Source: Scytonema millei VB511283 (GTDB lineage Bacteria > Cyanobacteriota > Cyanobacteriia > Cyanobacteriales > Chroococcidiopsidaceae). Taken from it: DNA of 64,000 nucleotides. Numbering within the stretch: the stretch's first letter is position 1; every line of letters starts with the position of its first letter. Below the pieces are notes generated by a model. The model searched no databases. It saw only the letters and a list, made by a program, of their open reading frames with translations, and had not been told where the DNA came from. Positions 1 through 11,900 of this stretch are shown piece by piece. The position numbers and the translations under genes were made by a program. The stretch covers positions 1,127,336 to 1,191,335 of the forward strand of contig NZ_JTJC03000001.1 of the NCBI RefSeq assembly GCF_000817735.3, in the 5' to 3' direction.

Positions 1-1
1 T

Positions 2-370
2 CATGTCGCTCTCTCGGTGCTGTGTACTAGTTATTCGCAGCTTACACCGAGTGAGCTTTTTTACTACCCAACCCACTTTTCAAACACCCTCTTAGTGATG
101 CGAGCAGTTGTATTGATTCATTTAGAACAACATGAAGCAGCGCTGACAGATTGCGATCGCGCTTTGACAATCAACCCTAAAGACAAACAGGCTTGGTTAT
201 TTAAAGGCGTAGCTTTAAATTATTTAGGGCGTTACGAGCAGTGTTATGCTAGCTACGATCGCGCCTTGGGAATCGAACGGCGATCGTTTGTTTACAGATT
301 AGTACAAGTATGGAAGGGCATTTTTGGTGTTGGTCGTTCTGACACCGCAGCTATAACTTCTTCGACTTGA
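2..370 (+). CDS. TPR-repeat protein, 3' end (5' partial)
   Basis: The frame is open to the left edge, so this is probably the C-terminal part of a longer protein; internal starts exist (GTG at 17, ATG at 98). About two tetratricopeptide helices pairs are readable: a unit around HEAALTDCDRALTINPKD followed by AWLFKGVALNYLGRYEQCYASYDRALGIE, with the usual W/L/G/Y/A/P spacing. TPRs bind protein partners; no catalytic domain is visible and the partner cannot be told. The basic tail after the last repeat (about 35 residues) matches nothing I know. It is convergent with the peptidase gene at 415 and a palindrome separates them. Confidence 0.7.
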   Translation, partial: HVALSVLCTSYSQLTPSELFYYPTHFSNTLLVMRAVVLIHLEQHEAALTDCDRALTINPKDKQAWLFKGVALNYLGRYEQCYASYDRALGIERRSFVYRLVQVWKGIFGVGRSDTAAITSST

Positions 371-372
371 AA

Positions 373-400
373 GTAGGGTGCGTTAAATAACGCACCCTAC
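373..400. terminator. Perfect palindrome, likely bidirectional terminator
   Basis: A 13-bp perfect stem (GTAGGGTGCGTTA / TAACGCACCCTAC) with an AA loop lies 2 bases after the TPR stop and 14 bases before the peptidase stop. Its position between convergent genes suggests a bidirectional terminator. The sequence resembles a dispersed cyanobacterial palindrome, and there is no long T tract, so factor-independent termination is inferred. Confidence 0.5.
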
Positions 401-414
401 AAATTGTCATAGCC

Positions 415-1239
415 TTAAACCCACTGCACGGGATCGAGTTGATAATAACTTTGTAATAATTCGTAAAGTGCTGAATGCTGTTTCTGTAATTGGTGCGGTT
501 TTTCAAAAAAAGTTTCTGTTGCGACGGCAAAAAACTCGGCTGGATTTGTCGTTCCATAGCTATCCATAACAGTTTTTTTACCTCGTTGTACGTCATGACA
601 AAGTTGCTGATACGCTGCTGTCATCACCTGCATCCAAATCGGATAATCTAATTTTCGTAACAAAATGGGTACGCCTTCAGCTTCTCCATCTTCCTGGTCT
701 AACTGATGGGCAAACTCATGCAGTACGATATTGCGACCATCTTGCCAGTTACGAGTATCGTATTGTACCTGTTCCCAAGATAAGACCAATTGGTCATTCG
801 TCCAAGACTCTCCCAATCTTGCCACGCGCTTTTCTTCTACAATATAGCTTCCAGTTTTTGCGATTTCATTGACAAAATATGTCCTGGGATAGATGAAAAT
901 AGAGCGCAACTTTAAGAAATATTCGCCTCTTTCATTGAGTAAAAGTAAACAAGCAACAGCAGCGATCGTTATTTTCATTTCTTCTGTCACTAGCAAACCA
1001 TTACAACCAATAAATTGCTTTTCTGCTAAGAATACTTGAATGTGTCCTTGCAAGCGCTGGCGATCGCCCTTGGAAAGACAATAATAAATTGGTAAATTAT
1101 TTTCAATTACTGCATTCCACAGTATAGGAAAAGGACGCTGCTTATAGTGACGGCGACGTTTTTTTATTAGAATAGGATGAATGAAAATCCCAGCAATAAT
1201 GAAGGCGATCGCGATTATAATAGTTAGTGTTTCTATCAT
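415..1239 (-). CDS. MtfA/M90-type zinc-dependent peptidase
   Basis: A 274-residue protein with one N-terminal membrane segment (about residues 5-24) followed by a basic stretch, then a cytoplasmic peptidase domain. The zinc site HEFAH sits at residues 174-178 and is followed by QLDQEDG, the extended motif of the MtfA family, with the downstream glutamate expected in NPAEFFAVATETFFE. In E. coli MtfA binds the Mlc repressor and is a metallopeptidase; no Mlc target is evident here, so the substrate is unknown. The membrane anchor is an addition relative to E. coli MtfA. The ATG start is supported by a complete membrane helix. The gene stands alone. Confidence 0.85.
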   Translation of the reverse strand: MIETLTIIIAIAFIIAGIFIHPILIKKRRRHYKQRPFPILWNAVIENNLPIYYCLSKGDRQRLQGHIQVFLAEKQFIGCNGLLVTEEMKITIAAVACLLLLNERGEYFLKLRSIFIYPRTYFVNEIAKTGSYIVEEKRVARLGESWTNDQLVLSWEQVQYDTRNWQDGRNIVLHEFAHQLDQEDGEAEGVPILLRKLDYPIWMQVMTAAYQQLCHDVQRGKKTVMDSYGTTNPAEFFAVATETFFEKPHQLQKQHSALYELLQSYYQLDPVQWV

Positions 1240-1455
1240 AAAGTTACAACAGTAGCCTCAATTCTTGCATTTTCAATTCTCTCAAATAACCTAAGCAGAC
1301 GTTAATTATTTTTAAAAGGAATAGTATTTAATTACACAAATAGATGTATATCGCATCTTACTTCGATTAATGTGATTTCAATAACATTTTTGGGTAATTT
1401 AAAGCTAGAAAGTTCATTTCAGCAATTTTGATGCTCGTACTCTCAGTGGATAACT

Positions 1456-4350
1456 ATGAAATTGTTTAGCCCAATCGCATCACCACAAGAGCAAGATATT
1501 TCGAGAGCTAAAAGCTTTAGAGGACTGCCCCTACAATTAGTCTTAGTATTACCTTTTGTGCTACAAATTATTGGTGCGGTAGGGTTAGTAGGTTATCTTT
1601 CATTTAAAAACGGTCAGCAAGCGGTGAACGTTCTTGTGGATCGCTTAATGGATAAAAGTAGCAACCTCGTGTCCGAACATCTCGATAATTATTTAAAAAC
1701 GCCTCAAAGACTCAATCAAATTAATTTTCATACGATTGAGTTAGGGTTATTGAATTTAAAAGACTTTAAAACGGCAGGACATTATTTTTGGAAGCAGCTA
1801 CAAACTTATCCAAAAGTAACTTATAGTGGCTATGCGCTGACTACGGGAGAATTTGCTGCTGCTGGAAGATTTTTAGCAGGACAGGGAGTTACCATAGATG
1901 AACTTTCAGCTGCTACCAATTGGAAAAGCTACACTTACGCTACAGATAGTCAAGGTAATCGTAACAAATTAGCAGCAGTATACGATGACTACAAACCTCT
2001 GACAGAACCTTGGTATAAGGATGCAGTCAAAGCAGGAAAACCAACATGGAGTTCAGTAGCTAACTGGGACGGCGAAGATTTAGGTGGATACATATCCATT
2101 AACGCCACTAGACCCATTTATAACAAGCAAAAGCAACTTGTCGGTGTGATTGGAGTCGAGCTACTTTTAGCTAGTATTAATGATTTTTTACAGGAATTAA
2201 AAATTAGTCCATCAGCCAAAACTTTTATTATTGAGCGCGATGGCTTGCTGATTGCTTCCTCTAGTACGGAAAAACCTTTTACTTTAGTTAATGGTGTAGC
2301 CAAAAGACTTAGCGCTCTTGATATCAATGACGCTCAAATCCAAGCAACAGCAAAGTATTTAAAACAGAATTTTGGAAACTTTCAAAGAATTAAAGGCGAA
2401 CAAAAGCTGAATTTTGAATTACAAAACGAACTTCAGTTCGTTCGCGTAGTCCCTTGGCAAGATGAATTTGGTTTGAATTGGTTAGTCGTAACTACCATAC
2501 CCGAATCAGATTTCATGGCGCAAATTCATGTCAACAACCAAACAACATTTTTTCTCTGTCTTGTAGCATTATTAGTAGCGTTTTGGTTGGGGTTAGTTAC
2601 GTCGCGTTGGATTACCCAACCAATTCTACGTTTAAGTAAAGCTTCTGCGGCGATCGCTCAAGGAGATTTGAACCAACACGTAGAAGTCAAAAGAATAGCT
2701 GAACTAGGAGTATTGTCGCGTTCTTTTAATGAGATGGCGCAACAATTACAAGCATCTTTTGCTAATTTAGGTCGCATCAATCAAGAACTCGATCGCAAAA
2801 ATCAGGAATTTGTCCGAGTCAACGAACAATTGGATAACGCAAATCAAGAATTAGCCACAGCTAACGATGAACTTGAACTACGGGTTGAGAAAAGAACTTT
2901 AGAACTACAACATGCTAAAAACGCGGCAGAATTAGCTAATCGCGCTAAAAGTGAATTTTTAGCAAACATGAGTCACGAACTACGGACTCCTCTCAACGCC
3001 ATCCTCGGTTTTTCTCAATTGATGAATCGCGAGGCTTCTTTAAGCAATCGGCAACAGGAAAGTCTCAGAATTATCAATCGGAGTGGCGAACATTTACTTT
3101 CACTGATCAATGATGTATTAGATTTAGCAAAAATTGAGTCAGGAAAAATGACTCTTTGTCCCACTGACTTCGATTTATACGCTTTATTAAGCTCGATCAA
3201 AGAGATGTTGACGCTACGAGCAGAATCTAAAGGGTTACATCTGACAATCGAGCGCAGTCACAATCTACCTCAATATATCAAAACTGATGACAAAAAACTG
3301 CGGCAAGTTTTAATTAATTTGTTGAGTAATGCAATTAAATTTACTTCGGTTGGCAGCGTCACTCTCCGAGTAGAATTAGCAGGCGATCGACAACCAACAA
3401 CTAACAACCAACAACCGATAACTATTTATTTTGAAGTTGCCGATACTGGTGTAGGTATTGCTCAGACAGAAATTGATAAAATATTTGAAGCTTTTGTGCA
3501 AGCAGAAACAGGTAAACAATCTCAACAAGGAACTGGTTTAGGCTTATCTATTACTAAAAAGTTTGTCGAACTGATGGGAGGAAAGATTAGTGTTAGTTCC
3601 GCACTAGGGAAAGGTACAGTTTTTCAATTTGGTATCCAAGCTTTAGCAAGCGAAGTTAGTAAAACTATCGAGCAAAATAGAACTCAAAGGGTTATTGGGC
3701 TTCAACCCAATCGACAGGAATATCGCATCTTAGTAGTAGACGATCGTTGGGAGAATCGCCAGCTTTTACGAAGATTATTACAACCAGTTGGTTTTCAAGT
3801 TAAAGAAGCAGCAAACGGACGAGAAGCAATTGAAATGTGGCAACAATGGCAACCGCATTTGATTTGGATGGATATGCGAATGCCAGTCATGAATGGTTAT
3901 GAGGCAACTCAAAAGATTAAATCTCATCTTCGAGGACAAGCTACTGCAATTATTGCTCTTACTGCCAGCACTCTTGAAGAAGAAAAAGCAATTGTTCTTT
4001 CGGCTGGTTGCGATGATTTTGTCCGCAAACCTTTTCATGAAGAAGACATTTTTGATAAGATGGCTCAATTTTTAGGTGTGCGATATATCTATGAAGAGAT
4101 CGTCCCTAAAAATGTTTCCGAAGCTTCAAATGTGAAAAAATTAACACCGGAAGCTTTGACAGTTATGTCAAATGAATGGTTAATGAACCTCTCAGATGCT
4201 GCGGCTTTGATTGACGAAGAACAAATTGCTCAACTAGTGTCTCAAATTCCAGAAGCATATCAAGCATTAGCTCAATCTATTCAACAAGAAGTTAAAGAAT
4301 TTAATTTTGACCGGATTATGAATTTTGCTCAAGCCGCAGCTAGTTTATGA
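1456..4350 (+). CDS. Cache-HAMP hybrid sensor histidine kinase with receiver
   Basis: Domain order: membrane helix (about 27-50), extracytoplasmic dCache-like sensor (about 55-350, with a [19 protein letters not shown] segment typical of that fold), second helix (about 362-382), HAMP, coiled coil, HisKA with phosphoacceptor His507 in [13 protein letters not shown], HATPase with N box (NLLSNAIKF), G1 (DTGVGI) and G2 (GTGLGLS), then a receiver with Asp806 (WMDMRMP) and a helical tail. It should sense a small extracellular ligand and phosphorylate its own receiver. Its TGA overlaps the ATG of the next gene by 4 bases, so the REC-GGDEF-EAL protein is the likely partner. A short Asn/Gln/Thr-rich insert at about 643-655 (bases 3391-3420) looks repeat-derived and sits inside the ATPase domain. 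Confidence 0.93.
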   Translation: MKLFSPIASPQEQDISRAKSFRGLPLQLVLVLPFVLQIIGAVGLVGYLSFKNGQQAVNVLVDRLMDKSSNLVSEHLDNYLKTPQRLNQINFHTIELGLLNLKDFKTAGHYFWKQLQTYPKVTYSGYALTTGEFAAAGRFLAGQGVTIDELSAATNWKSYTYATDSQGNRNKLAAVYDDYKPLTEPWYKDAVKAGKPTWSSVANWDGEDLGGYISINATRPIYNKQKQLVGVIGVELLLASINDFLQELKISPSAKTFIIERDGLLIASSSTEKPFTLVNGVAKRLSALDINDAQIQATAKYLKQNFGNFQRIKGEQKLNFELQNELQFVRVVPWQDEFGLNWLVVTTIPESDFMAQIHVNNQTTFFLCLVALLVAFWLGLVTSRWITQPILRLSKASAAIAQGDLNQHVEVKRIAELGVLSRSFNEMAQQLQASFANLGRINQELDRKNQEFVRVNEQLDNANQELATANDELELRVEKRTLELQHAKNAAELANRAKSEFLANMSHELRTPLNAILGFSQLMNREASLSNRQQESLRIINRSGEHLLSLINDVLDLAKIESGKMTLCPTDFDLYALLSSIKEMLTLRAESKGLHLTIERSHNLPQYIKTDDKKLRQVLINLLSNAIKFTSVGSVTLRVELAGDRQPTTNNQQPITIYFEVADTGVGIAQTEIDKIFEAFVQAETGKQSQQGTGLGLSITKKFVELMGGKISVSSALGKGTVFQFGIQALASEVSKTIEQNRTQRVIGLQPNRQEYRILVVDDRWENRQLLRRLLQPVGFQVKEAANGREAIEMWQQWQPHLIWMDMRMPVMNGYEATQKIKSHLRGQATAIIALTASTLEEEKAIVLSAGCDDFVRKPFHEEDIFDKMAQFLGVRYIYEEIVPKNVSEASNVKKLTPEALTVMSNEWLMNLSDAAALIDEEQIAQLVSQIPEAYQALAQSIQQEVKEFNFDRIMNFAQAAASL

Positions 4351-6179
4351 AAAACGCTCAGTTAAATTATACTTATGCCAATATTTTAGTTGTTGACGAT
4401 ACTCCTGATAATTTAAGAGTTTTATCTACAGCTTTAACAGAACGAGGATATAAGGTTCGTTGTGCTAAAAATGGCACTATGGCACTAATTACAGCCAAAA
4501 AAGATCCGCCTCATCTCATCTTGTTAGATATTAAAATGCCAGAAATGGATGGCTATGAAGTTTGTAAAAAGCTGAAGTCAGACGGTTCAACTGATAATAT
4601 TCCCGTAATTTTTTTAAGCGCATTAGATGATGTTTTTGATAAAGTTAAAGGCTTTGCAGTTGGTGGGGTAGACTATATCACCAAGCCATTTCAAATTGAA
4701 GAAGTCGTAGTTCGCATCCAACACCAATTAGCCTTGCAAGCAGCCAAAGCAGAAATTTATCAATTAAATCTTGAGTTAGAACAAAAAGTTCGACAAAGAA
4801 CTATTCAATTAGAAGAAGTTATTAACCAACGAGATCGAGAAATTGCCGAGCATAAACGAACTCAAGAAAGACTATTTTATCAAGCTTTACATGATGCTCT
4901 GACAGGTTTACCCAATCGGACTTTATTTCTGGAGCATCTGCAAAAAGCTCTACATCGTATTATCAGGAATAAAGATTATTTGTGTGCCGTTTTATTTATC
5001 GATCTCGATCGCTTCAAAATTATTAATGATAGTTGGGGACATGCTGTCGGCGATCGCCTATTAATTGCGATCTCTCATATCCTGAAAGAATGCTCGCGCG
5101 AGGTTGATACTGTGGCGCGTTTAAGTGGAGATGAGTTTACTATTTTATTAGAAGATCTACAAGATATTCAAGACGCGATTGTAATTGCCGAACGATTGCT
5201 AGAGAAACTCACTGCTCCAATTTATTTAGGTGAATGTAAAGTCTATATTGGTGCTAGTATTGGTATTGTTTTTGGTTCGGTAGCTTATCAAACTGTCAAT
5301 GAGTTGCTGCGGGATGCCGATATTGCGATGTATCGCGCCAAAGCTTTAGGAAAAGGGCGTTATGCAGTCTTCGATCGCGAAATGTACGATCGCACGTTGC
5401 ATCTTTCACAGCTAGAAATAGATTTGCGTACAGCATTGGAACGGCAAGAATTTATATTACATTATCAACCAATTATCTCTGTCACAACTGGGGAATTGAC
5501 AGGTTTTGAAGCCTTGCTACGCTGGCAACATCCACAAATGGGATCGATCGATCCAGCAGATTTTATTGAGATTGCCGAAGAAACTGGATTAATTATCCCG
5601 ATCGGTGAATGGATTTTACAGGAAGCCTGCCAACAGTTATATGCTTGGCAACAAAAATTTTCTACTGCTACATCTTTATATATCAGCGTCAATCTTTCCA
5701 GCAAGCAAATTCAGCAATTCGATCTTGTCGAAAAATTAGCTAAAATTTTAGATTTTACTAGTTTAAATGGAAAAAATCTTAAGTTAGAGCTGACTGAAAC
5801 TATGCTGATGGATCGAGGAGAAAAGACGATCGAACTTCTCTTCCAAATTAAAGAGCAAAACATTCAACTCAGTATTGATGATTTTGGCACGGGATATTCC
5901 TCTTTAAGTTATTTACACCGTTTTCCAATAGATGCACTGAAAATCGATCGCTCTTTTGTCAGTCTGATTGACGCGGAAGGAAAGAATTGTGAAATAGTGA
6001 GGACAATTATTACTCTAGCTCACACTTTAGGAATTAAAGCGATCGCCGAAGGAGTAGAAACATCTCATCAACTTGCTGTATTAAAAAAATTGGGATGTGA
6101 TGAAGCGCAAGGATATTTCTTTGGCACACCTGTTAACTGTCAGTTGGTAGAAGCGATTTTAGCCAAAAACGATCGATAG
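4347..6179 (+). CDS. Response regulator REC-GGDEF-EAL (cyclic di-GMP turnover)
   Basis: Receiver domain with Asp61 ([11 protein letters not shown]), a coiled-coil linker, a diguanylate cyclase domain whose signature reads SGDEF (260-264) with an intact allosteric RxxD site (Arg251-Asp254) five residues upstream, and a phosphodiesterase domain starting at the EAL motif (388-390) and containing [10 protein letters not shown] and the late EGVET signature. It probably makes or degrades cyclic di-GMP according to phosphorylation of the receiver; which activity dominates cannot be read from sequence. SGDEF instead of GGDEF occurs in both active and inactive cyclases. The start ATG is embedded in the stop of the hybrid kinase gene, indicating translational coupling and a shared pathway. 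Confidence 0.93.
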   Translation: MKNAQLNYTYANILVVDDTPDNLRVLSTALTERGYKVRCAKNGTMALITAKKDPPHLILLDIKMPEMDGYEVCKKLKSDGSTDNIPVIFLSALDDVFDKVKGFAVGGVDYITKPFQIEEVVVRIQHQLALQAAKAEIYQLNLELEQKVRQRTIQLEEVINQRDREIAEHKRTQERLFYQALHDALTGLPNRTLFLEHLQKALHRIIRNKDYLCAVLFIDLDRFKIINDSWGHAVGDRLLIAISHILKECSREVDTVARLSGDEFTILLEDLQDIQDAIVIAERLLEKLTAPIYLGECKVYIGASIGIVFGSVAYQTVNELLRDADIAMYRAKALGKGRYAVFDREMYDRTLHLSQLEIDLRTALERQEFILHYQPIISVTTGELTGFEALLRWQHPQMGSIDPADFIEIAEETGLIIPIGEWILQEACQQLYAWQQKFSTATSLYISVNLSSKQIQQFDLVEKLAKILDFTSLNGKNLKLELTETMLMDRGEKTIELLFQIKEQNIQLSIDDFGTGYSSLSYLHRFPIDALKIDRSFVSLIDAEGKNCEIVRTIITLAHTLGIKAIAEGVETSHQLAVLKKLGCDEAQGYFFGTPVNCQLVEAILAKNDR

Positions 6180-6336
6180 TAATTTCTGCTAGCGAGCCAG
6201 CTACGAGCAATCCTTAGCTAGAAGTTAATAATTTAAAGGGAAATGCTATTAGCAATATCACCACCTTTCTATCTTTAGCACGTTATTAGTATAGAGGGGC
6301 GATCGCTACTCTACTATAACAATCGTTTTACTGCGA

Positions 6337-7317
6337 TTGTACAACGAAGTTTGGTCTAATACTGCTGTAGTTGGCTTTTACTTCGGTCAACCAGAATCTT
6401 ACAGCTTTATCCTCTCCGCGATCGCCTTTACACTATTAGTGTTGATTTACTCGCTTAAGGGTGGTTTGCGGGCAAGTTTGGTAACAGATTTAATTCAATT
6501 CGGGTTGCTGGTTTTCGCCGTACTCTTAACGCTTCTCTGGGTAGTTCCGCAAGCACCAGCTTTATCTATTGCTCCCCAGGAATCGGGTTTTTGGAATTCT
6601 GGCATTGACTTACTATTAGTAGCGTTAATTCAGTCTATTCCCTACACCTTTCACGATCCAGTACTTACCGATAGAGCATTTCTAGCTGGAGCCAAAACAA
6701 CTTATCGCGCCTATCTGCTAGCGGGAATTATTGCCTCAAGTCTGATTATTCTCTTTAGCTTTGTCGGCATGGCAGCGCGGGTAATTGGCGGCGATGCGGC
6801 AGTTGATGCCCCCGTACAAGCAGCAGCGGCAGGAGGTACGGGTATATTAGCCTTGATGCTTTCGGTAATGATGCTCTCAGGTGGCTCGACTTTGGATTCA
6901 ACTTTTAGCAGCACGAGCAAAGCTGTAGCAATCGATTTAAAAGTCGGTTCTCAGCCGATACTTCTAGGGAAAATCTCGATGGTTGCAATAGCAATTGTGG
7001 GAAACTTACCCATGCTGTTTGGTACGAATATTCTGAAAGCAACCACAGTTAGCGGCACTATGGTTTTGGGACTAGCGCCAATTTTCTTATTAATCTCGCG
7101 TCAAAAACTTCCTCCAGCAGCTTTTTTCGCCCCTGTAGGAATCTCAGTCATACTAGGTATAGTTTCAGCACTCAATCCCGCTCTTTTGCCTTGGCAGATT
7201 GGTTCTGGTGAAAATGCTTCTCTGCTAGCTTGGAATTTAGCCACGTTTATTTTAGTGTGGATTGTATTTGGTTATTTCTTTTGGCAGGGTAAGTTCAAAG
7301 TAGAATCATCTAAGTAA
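6337..7317 (+). pseudogene. Sodium/solute symporter (SSS family), N-terminally truncated
   Basis: The product resembles the middle and C-terminal parts of SLC5/SSS sodium-coupled transporters: about nine hydrophobic helices, a KGGLRASLVTDLIQF segment that aligns with the family's conserved TM5/TM6 region, and a GGSTLDSTFSS segment like the Na+-site helix. Family members are normally 450-550 residues; this one has 326 and starts at a TTG directly inside conserved sequence. The in-frame codons upstream (to a TAG at 6292) are not symporter-like, and 6181-6336 contains no missing helices in any frame I checked. Loss of the first three or four helices, including the one that completes the sodium site, suggests a non-functional remnant. 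Confidence 0.65.
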
Positions 7318-7396
7318 CAGTGACCTCTGAGAATAGAACATGGTTACGCTAGTGCCGTAAAATTATTCTTCATAGGTATTTGTTCGCCTTCCCCCC

Positions 7397-8908
7397 ATGT
7401 ATTGCGATTATCTCGTCCAAATTCTGACTGCCCGCGTGTATGATGTCGCCCAGGAATCACCACTAGAATACGCTGCAAATCTCTCAACTCGAATAAACAA
7501 CAAACTCTTGCTGAAACGAGAGGATATGCAGTCAGTCTTTTCCTTTAAGCTGCGGGGGGCTTATAACAAGATGGCGCAACTGCCACCGGAGTTGTTAGCG
7601 CAGGGTGTCATTGCTGCATCTGCTGGAAACCACGCCCAAGGAGTAGCACTTGCAGCCCGCCAATTGGAAACTCGCGCTATTATCGTCATGCCCGTGACGA
7701 CTCCCCAGGTCAAGATAAATGCAGTCAGATCTCATGGAGGAGAGGTTATATTGCATGGGAATACATACGATGATGCCTATACTCATGCCCGTCAATTAGA
7801 AGCCGAAAAAGGCATGACGTTTATTCATCCCTTTGACGATCCGTATGTGATTGCCGGACAAGGTACGATTGGGATGGAAATTTTACGGCAGTGCCAACAA
7901 CCAATTCACGCGATTTTTGTGGCAATTGGGGGTGGTGGTTTAATTTCGGGAATTGCAGCATACGTAAAAAGATTGCGCCCTGAAATTAAAATTATCGGCG
8001 TAGAACCCGTAGATGCCGATGCGATGTATCAGTCTCTCAAAGCTGGAAAGAGGGTGAGATTACCACAAGTCGGCTTATTTGCTGATGGGGTAGCAGTGCG
8101 GGAAGTGGGGGAAGAAACCTTTCGCTTGTGCCAGCAGTATGTCGATGACATCATTCTGGTAGATACAGATGATACTTGCGCGGCAATTAAAGACGTATTT
8201 GAAGATACGCGATCCATTTTAGAACCAGCTGGAGCATTAGCGATCGCAGCTGCTAAAACTTATGCAGAGCGAGAACAAATTCAGGGACAAACATTAGTTG
8301 CCGTCGCCTGCGGTGCTAATATGAATTTCGATCGCCTGCGGTTTGTAGCCGAACGTGCAGAATTAGGCGAACGTCGGGAAGCTATCTTTGCCGTGACAAT
8401 TCCCGAACAACGGGGCAGTCTAAGGAAGTTTTGCGAATGTATTGGCAAGCGCAATTTAACTGAGTTTAACTATCGGATTGCCGACGAAAAAGAAGCGCAT
8501 ATTTTTGTCGGCGTACAAATTGAAAATCGCGCCGATGCAGCCAAGATGGTAGCTAACTTTGAAGCGGCGGGGTTGAAAACCATCGACTTAACCGATGACG
8601 AACTGACGAAACTACACTTACGGCACATGGTAGGCGGAAGATCTTCCCTAGCTAGCAACGAGTTACTCTATCGGTTTGAGTTTCCCGAACGTCCTGGGGC
8701 ATTAATGCAATTTGTTGGTTCCATGAGTCCCAATTGGAATATTAGCTTGTTTCACTACCGCAATAATGGCGCAGACTACGGACGCGCCGTCGTGGGAATG
8801 CAAGTTCCACCCCAAAAGATGGAACAGTGGCAGGCGTTTCTCGATACGCTGGGATTGAATTATTGGGATGAAAGTCAAAATCCGGCGTATAAGTTGTTTT
8901 TGGGGTAG
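7397..8908 (+). CDS. ilvA: Threonine ammonia-lyase, biosynthetic
   Basis: PLP enzyme that deaminates threonine to 2-oxobutanoate, the first committed step to isoleucine. The PLP lysine is Lys51 in SFKLRGAYN, preceded by LKREDMQSVF; the tetraglycine phosphate-binding loop reads AIGGGGLISG, and SAGNHAQGVA is the substrate loop. Two ACT-like regulatory domains occupy roughly residues 325-503, the length and layout of the isoleucine-inhibited biosynthetic form rather than the short catabolic form. ATG start at 7397 follows a pyrimidine-rich stretch without a clear Shine-Dalgarno. The stop lies 5 bases from the stop of the convergent macroglobulin gene, so transcripts probably overlap. Confidence 0.96.
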   Translation: MYCDYLVQILTARVYDVAQESPLEYAANLSTRINNKLLLKREDMQSVFSFKLRGAYNKMAQLPPELLAQGVIAASAGNHAQGVALAARQLETRAIIVMPVTTPQVKINAVRSHGGEVILHGNTYDDAYTHARQLEAEKGMTFIHPFDDPYVIAGQGTIGMEILRQCQQPIHAIFVAIGGGGLISGIAAYVKRLRPEIKIIGVEPVDADAMYQSLKAGKRVRLPQVGLFADGVAVREVGEETFRLCQQYVDDIILVDTDDTCAAIKDVFEDTRSILEPAGALAIAAAKTYAEREQIQGQTLVAVACGANMNFDRLRFVAERAELGERREAIFAVTIPEQRGSLRKFCECIGKRNLTEFNYRIADEKEAHIFVGVQIENRADAAKMVANFEAAGLKTIDLTDDELTKLHLRHMVGGRSSLASNELLYRFEFPERPGALMQFVGSMSPNWNISLFHYRNNGADYGRAVVGMQVPPQKMEQWQAFLDTLGLNYWDESQNPAYKLFLG

Positions 8909-8913
8909 AAATT

Positions 8914-11900
8914 TCACGGCGAATTTTGAATCACCAGCCGCGAGGAACTACAACGCCCAAATTCTTCTGGGGCATATTGTAAATGTGCTTCTGCACCAGA
9001 CCAAAGGAACGTACCAGGAGTGACCGATCGCACGAGATAATGGAGTTGATAGACTCCAGGTTCGAGCCTGTCACTATAAGCTACCACGCGATCGCGGTAT
9101 ATTGTTTGATAGCCAATTTCCCAGCTATCTTGTTGCGGTTGAAAGTAAGGCGTAGCAGTTTGGAAACTCGTATCGACAGCCTCAAATCCAGCAGGAAGAG
9201 GATCTGTAATGACAACTCGATCCACAGGGCGATCGCTAATTATTTCTAAACCTATATCAAACACTTGTCCGACGGTCACTGTCAAGGGTTCGGCAGGCGC
9301 ATACAACCCAATTCGCTGCAATGCTGTTGTTTCATTAGCCGGACGAATTTCTCGCGTCACCCTGAGTCCGTTTAAGCGCCCTGGTTGTTCTCCCTGGAGG
9401 CGATAGCGATAGGCAAGTAGGTAGTGTAACATGCCGCGACCGGATTTTTTCAAAGTTAGATTTAAATTTTTTTGCCCCCGGGGTAGCTGAGTCATCGGTA
9501 CGGAAATATCTACACTGGGTTTGCGATAGCCTTCAAATTGAGTCGGAGTTAAATTTTTATTTCCTAGTTGCACGTTGGCAGTAAAGTTAGGTGGTGTCGG
9601 TTGAAGGCGGCTATATTGCACCAAAGCAGTGAGTGCTTCAGCATTATCATAGGTTGTCTGCCAAGTTCCTTCTCTTCGCAACGCCAAGAGTCCTTGCAAC
9701 AATCGCGCTAAAACTTCCGGCTTAGCCTTAAGATCGATAAATAATCGTAAGGCTTGGGCTTGACTTGTGGTAGGAGAATTCAACCACTGCCAACCGGAAG
9801 GCAAATTTACGACTGCACTACGTCCGGTTTCATATATAGTTTCCTGCAATTGATTCGTTAGAATTTTCGCCTCTTGCTGCCACTCTGGAAATAGATGCAG
9901 GTATCGTGCTAATTTAATTTTGGTAACGAGATCGAAGCGATCGCGTCCGTTATAAATATCGGCAAGAAAATCATTCTGCTTATTTCCTAATTCTGATAAT
10001 GCGATCGCTGCTTCTAAGCGTAAGCGTTCTTTACAAGGCGACTCTTGACAAAAATCGTATTGACTGGGATTTGCTAAGAGTTTTTGCAGGTATATTTTCA
10101 GCTGACGCACCATTTTAGCATCAAGATCGAATCCTGCGGTTTGAGCTGTAGCAATTGCTTCTGCTGCGTAAGGAGAAACAAGAGGATCGGATGTCTTCTC
10201 TCCTGGTAAGCTAGCAAAGCCGCCATCTGGTAATTGGAGTTTTTGCAAGCGTTCTAAAGCTTTTGCTTGTTGGCTGGGGTTGAAATTAGTTACCGTTTGC
10301 CCGTACGCTTGGGAAAGAATTTGTAAATTTGCCGCGATCGCAAGTTGACTGGCGGCTGGTTCTAAAAATGGTAGTTGTTCTTCGTCTAGAACTTGTTTAA
10401 CTGGAGCGGTAATATTAGCAATTGGCGTACTCGCTAGGAAAATCCCTAATCCGCCGACATCGGGGACAACATTGTTATCGATATTTAAAGGAATGGTAGC
10501 GCGATCGCTCGTTACTCCCGACTCTACCACTTGTTCTGTCACTTCTAACGGTTTGACTTCTAACGGTACGGCGAAAGCATCGGTTGTACCGTTTAATTGC
10601 GTGGTAAACTTAACTATTGCTTTACCCGAACGATTAGCCACAAAGGGGAAACGGTAAGCACTCGTACCCGATTTCGCTTGTAGGGGCAGGTTTTGTAAAA
10701 TTTCTCTGGTTCTACTACCAATATTTTCGCTAAAACTGCCCTTACCAGAAGTATTATCTGCAAATTGTACGGAACCATCTACAGCGCCTTGGATTGCTAG
10801 CGTTCCCGATTGTCCGGTAGTATTGGTGACTGATAAACCTGCATCAAAGCGATCGCCTACACGGGCAAACTGCGGCAGAATCGGATTAGATAATAGGGGT
10901 TTGGTAGCAATAAACGTTTCTTCCCCATTTCCAAAACGTAAATCGCCATCGGTAGCAACCGCCATTACCCGCCAAGTTGTCAAATCATCGGGTAATGTAA
11001 ACGTGACTTTTGCCCTGCCGCTGGCATCTGTCTGTACCGCACCATTGTAGTAAGCTAGAGGTTGAAAGTTTGTCCGCACGCGGGTACTTGCTAATCCCGC
11101 CGAATTTCCGCCACCGTAACCCCAACCTTTATCGAGGGGAGATGACAGGGCTGATAATACAACATTGGGGCGATTATCGGCAAAACGGGTAGAAATTGGT
11201 TGTTCGGCGTATACTGTTTGGACTAAATCTGGTAGTCTATAGCCGCTTAATTGCAACACGGCTTCATTTACCACCATCACAGCAAACTGTCCTTGAAGCA
11301 GATTTCCTGCCGCATCTTGCAATTGTAATTCAACTGTTTGCGCTTCACCAGGAGCAAGCGATCGCTTTTCGGGATTCAGTTGCACTTTTAAATACTTATC
11401 CGCCAAATTAATCTTGAAGGGTACAAACCCAATCCGTACCAAATTTTCCAAACTTCCTGGTTCGACTTGAGATATGGGCGTACCTTGACGCACGAGTACC
11501 GCTTCAACTGCGGCGTTTGGTAACATATCTGCGGTAACTTGAAATTGAACTTGCGGCGCACCACCTTTAACGGGAATAATTGTGCGATAGAGAGTATCGT
11601 GACGTACCACTGCCAAATACAACTCTGCTTCAGGATAGGGAGACTGAATTAATACTGTGGCTGTCTCCCCAGGCTGATAGCTATCCTTATCCAGTTTCAG
11701 TTCTAAGCGATTGTTAGTGTAGCGATCGCCCCAGTTTACCCCATTATCGCCCGTCGCCCAAATTTGCGTATCGGTAGCAGTGCTTTCATCCTTAGCATTG
11801 ATAAAATTAGCGCGGATGCGGTAAGAACCAGATGTTGGCGGAGTCAGGTAAACAGTTTGAGGCGTATCGCTAGAGAATGTGTGCGTTTGCGCTACCGTTT

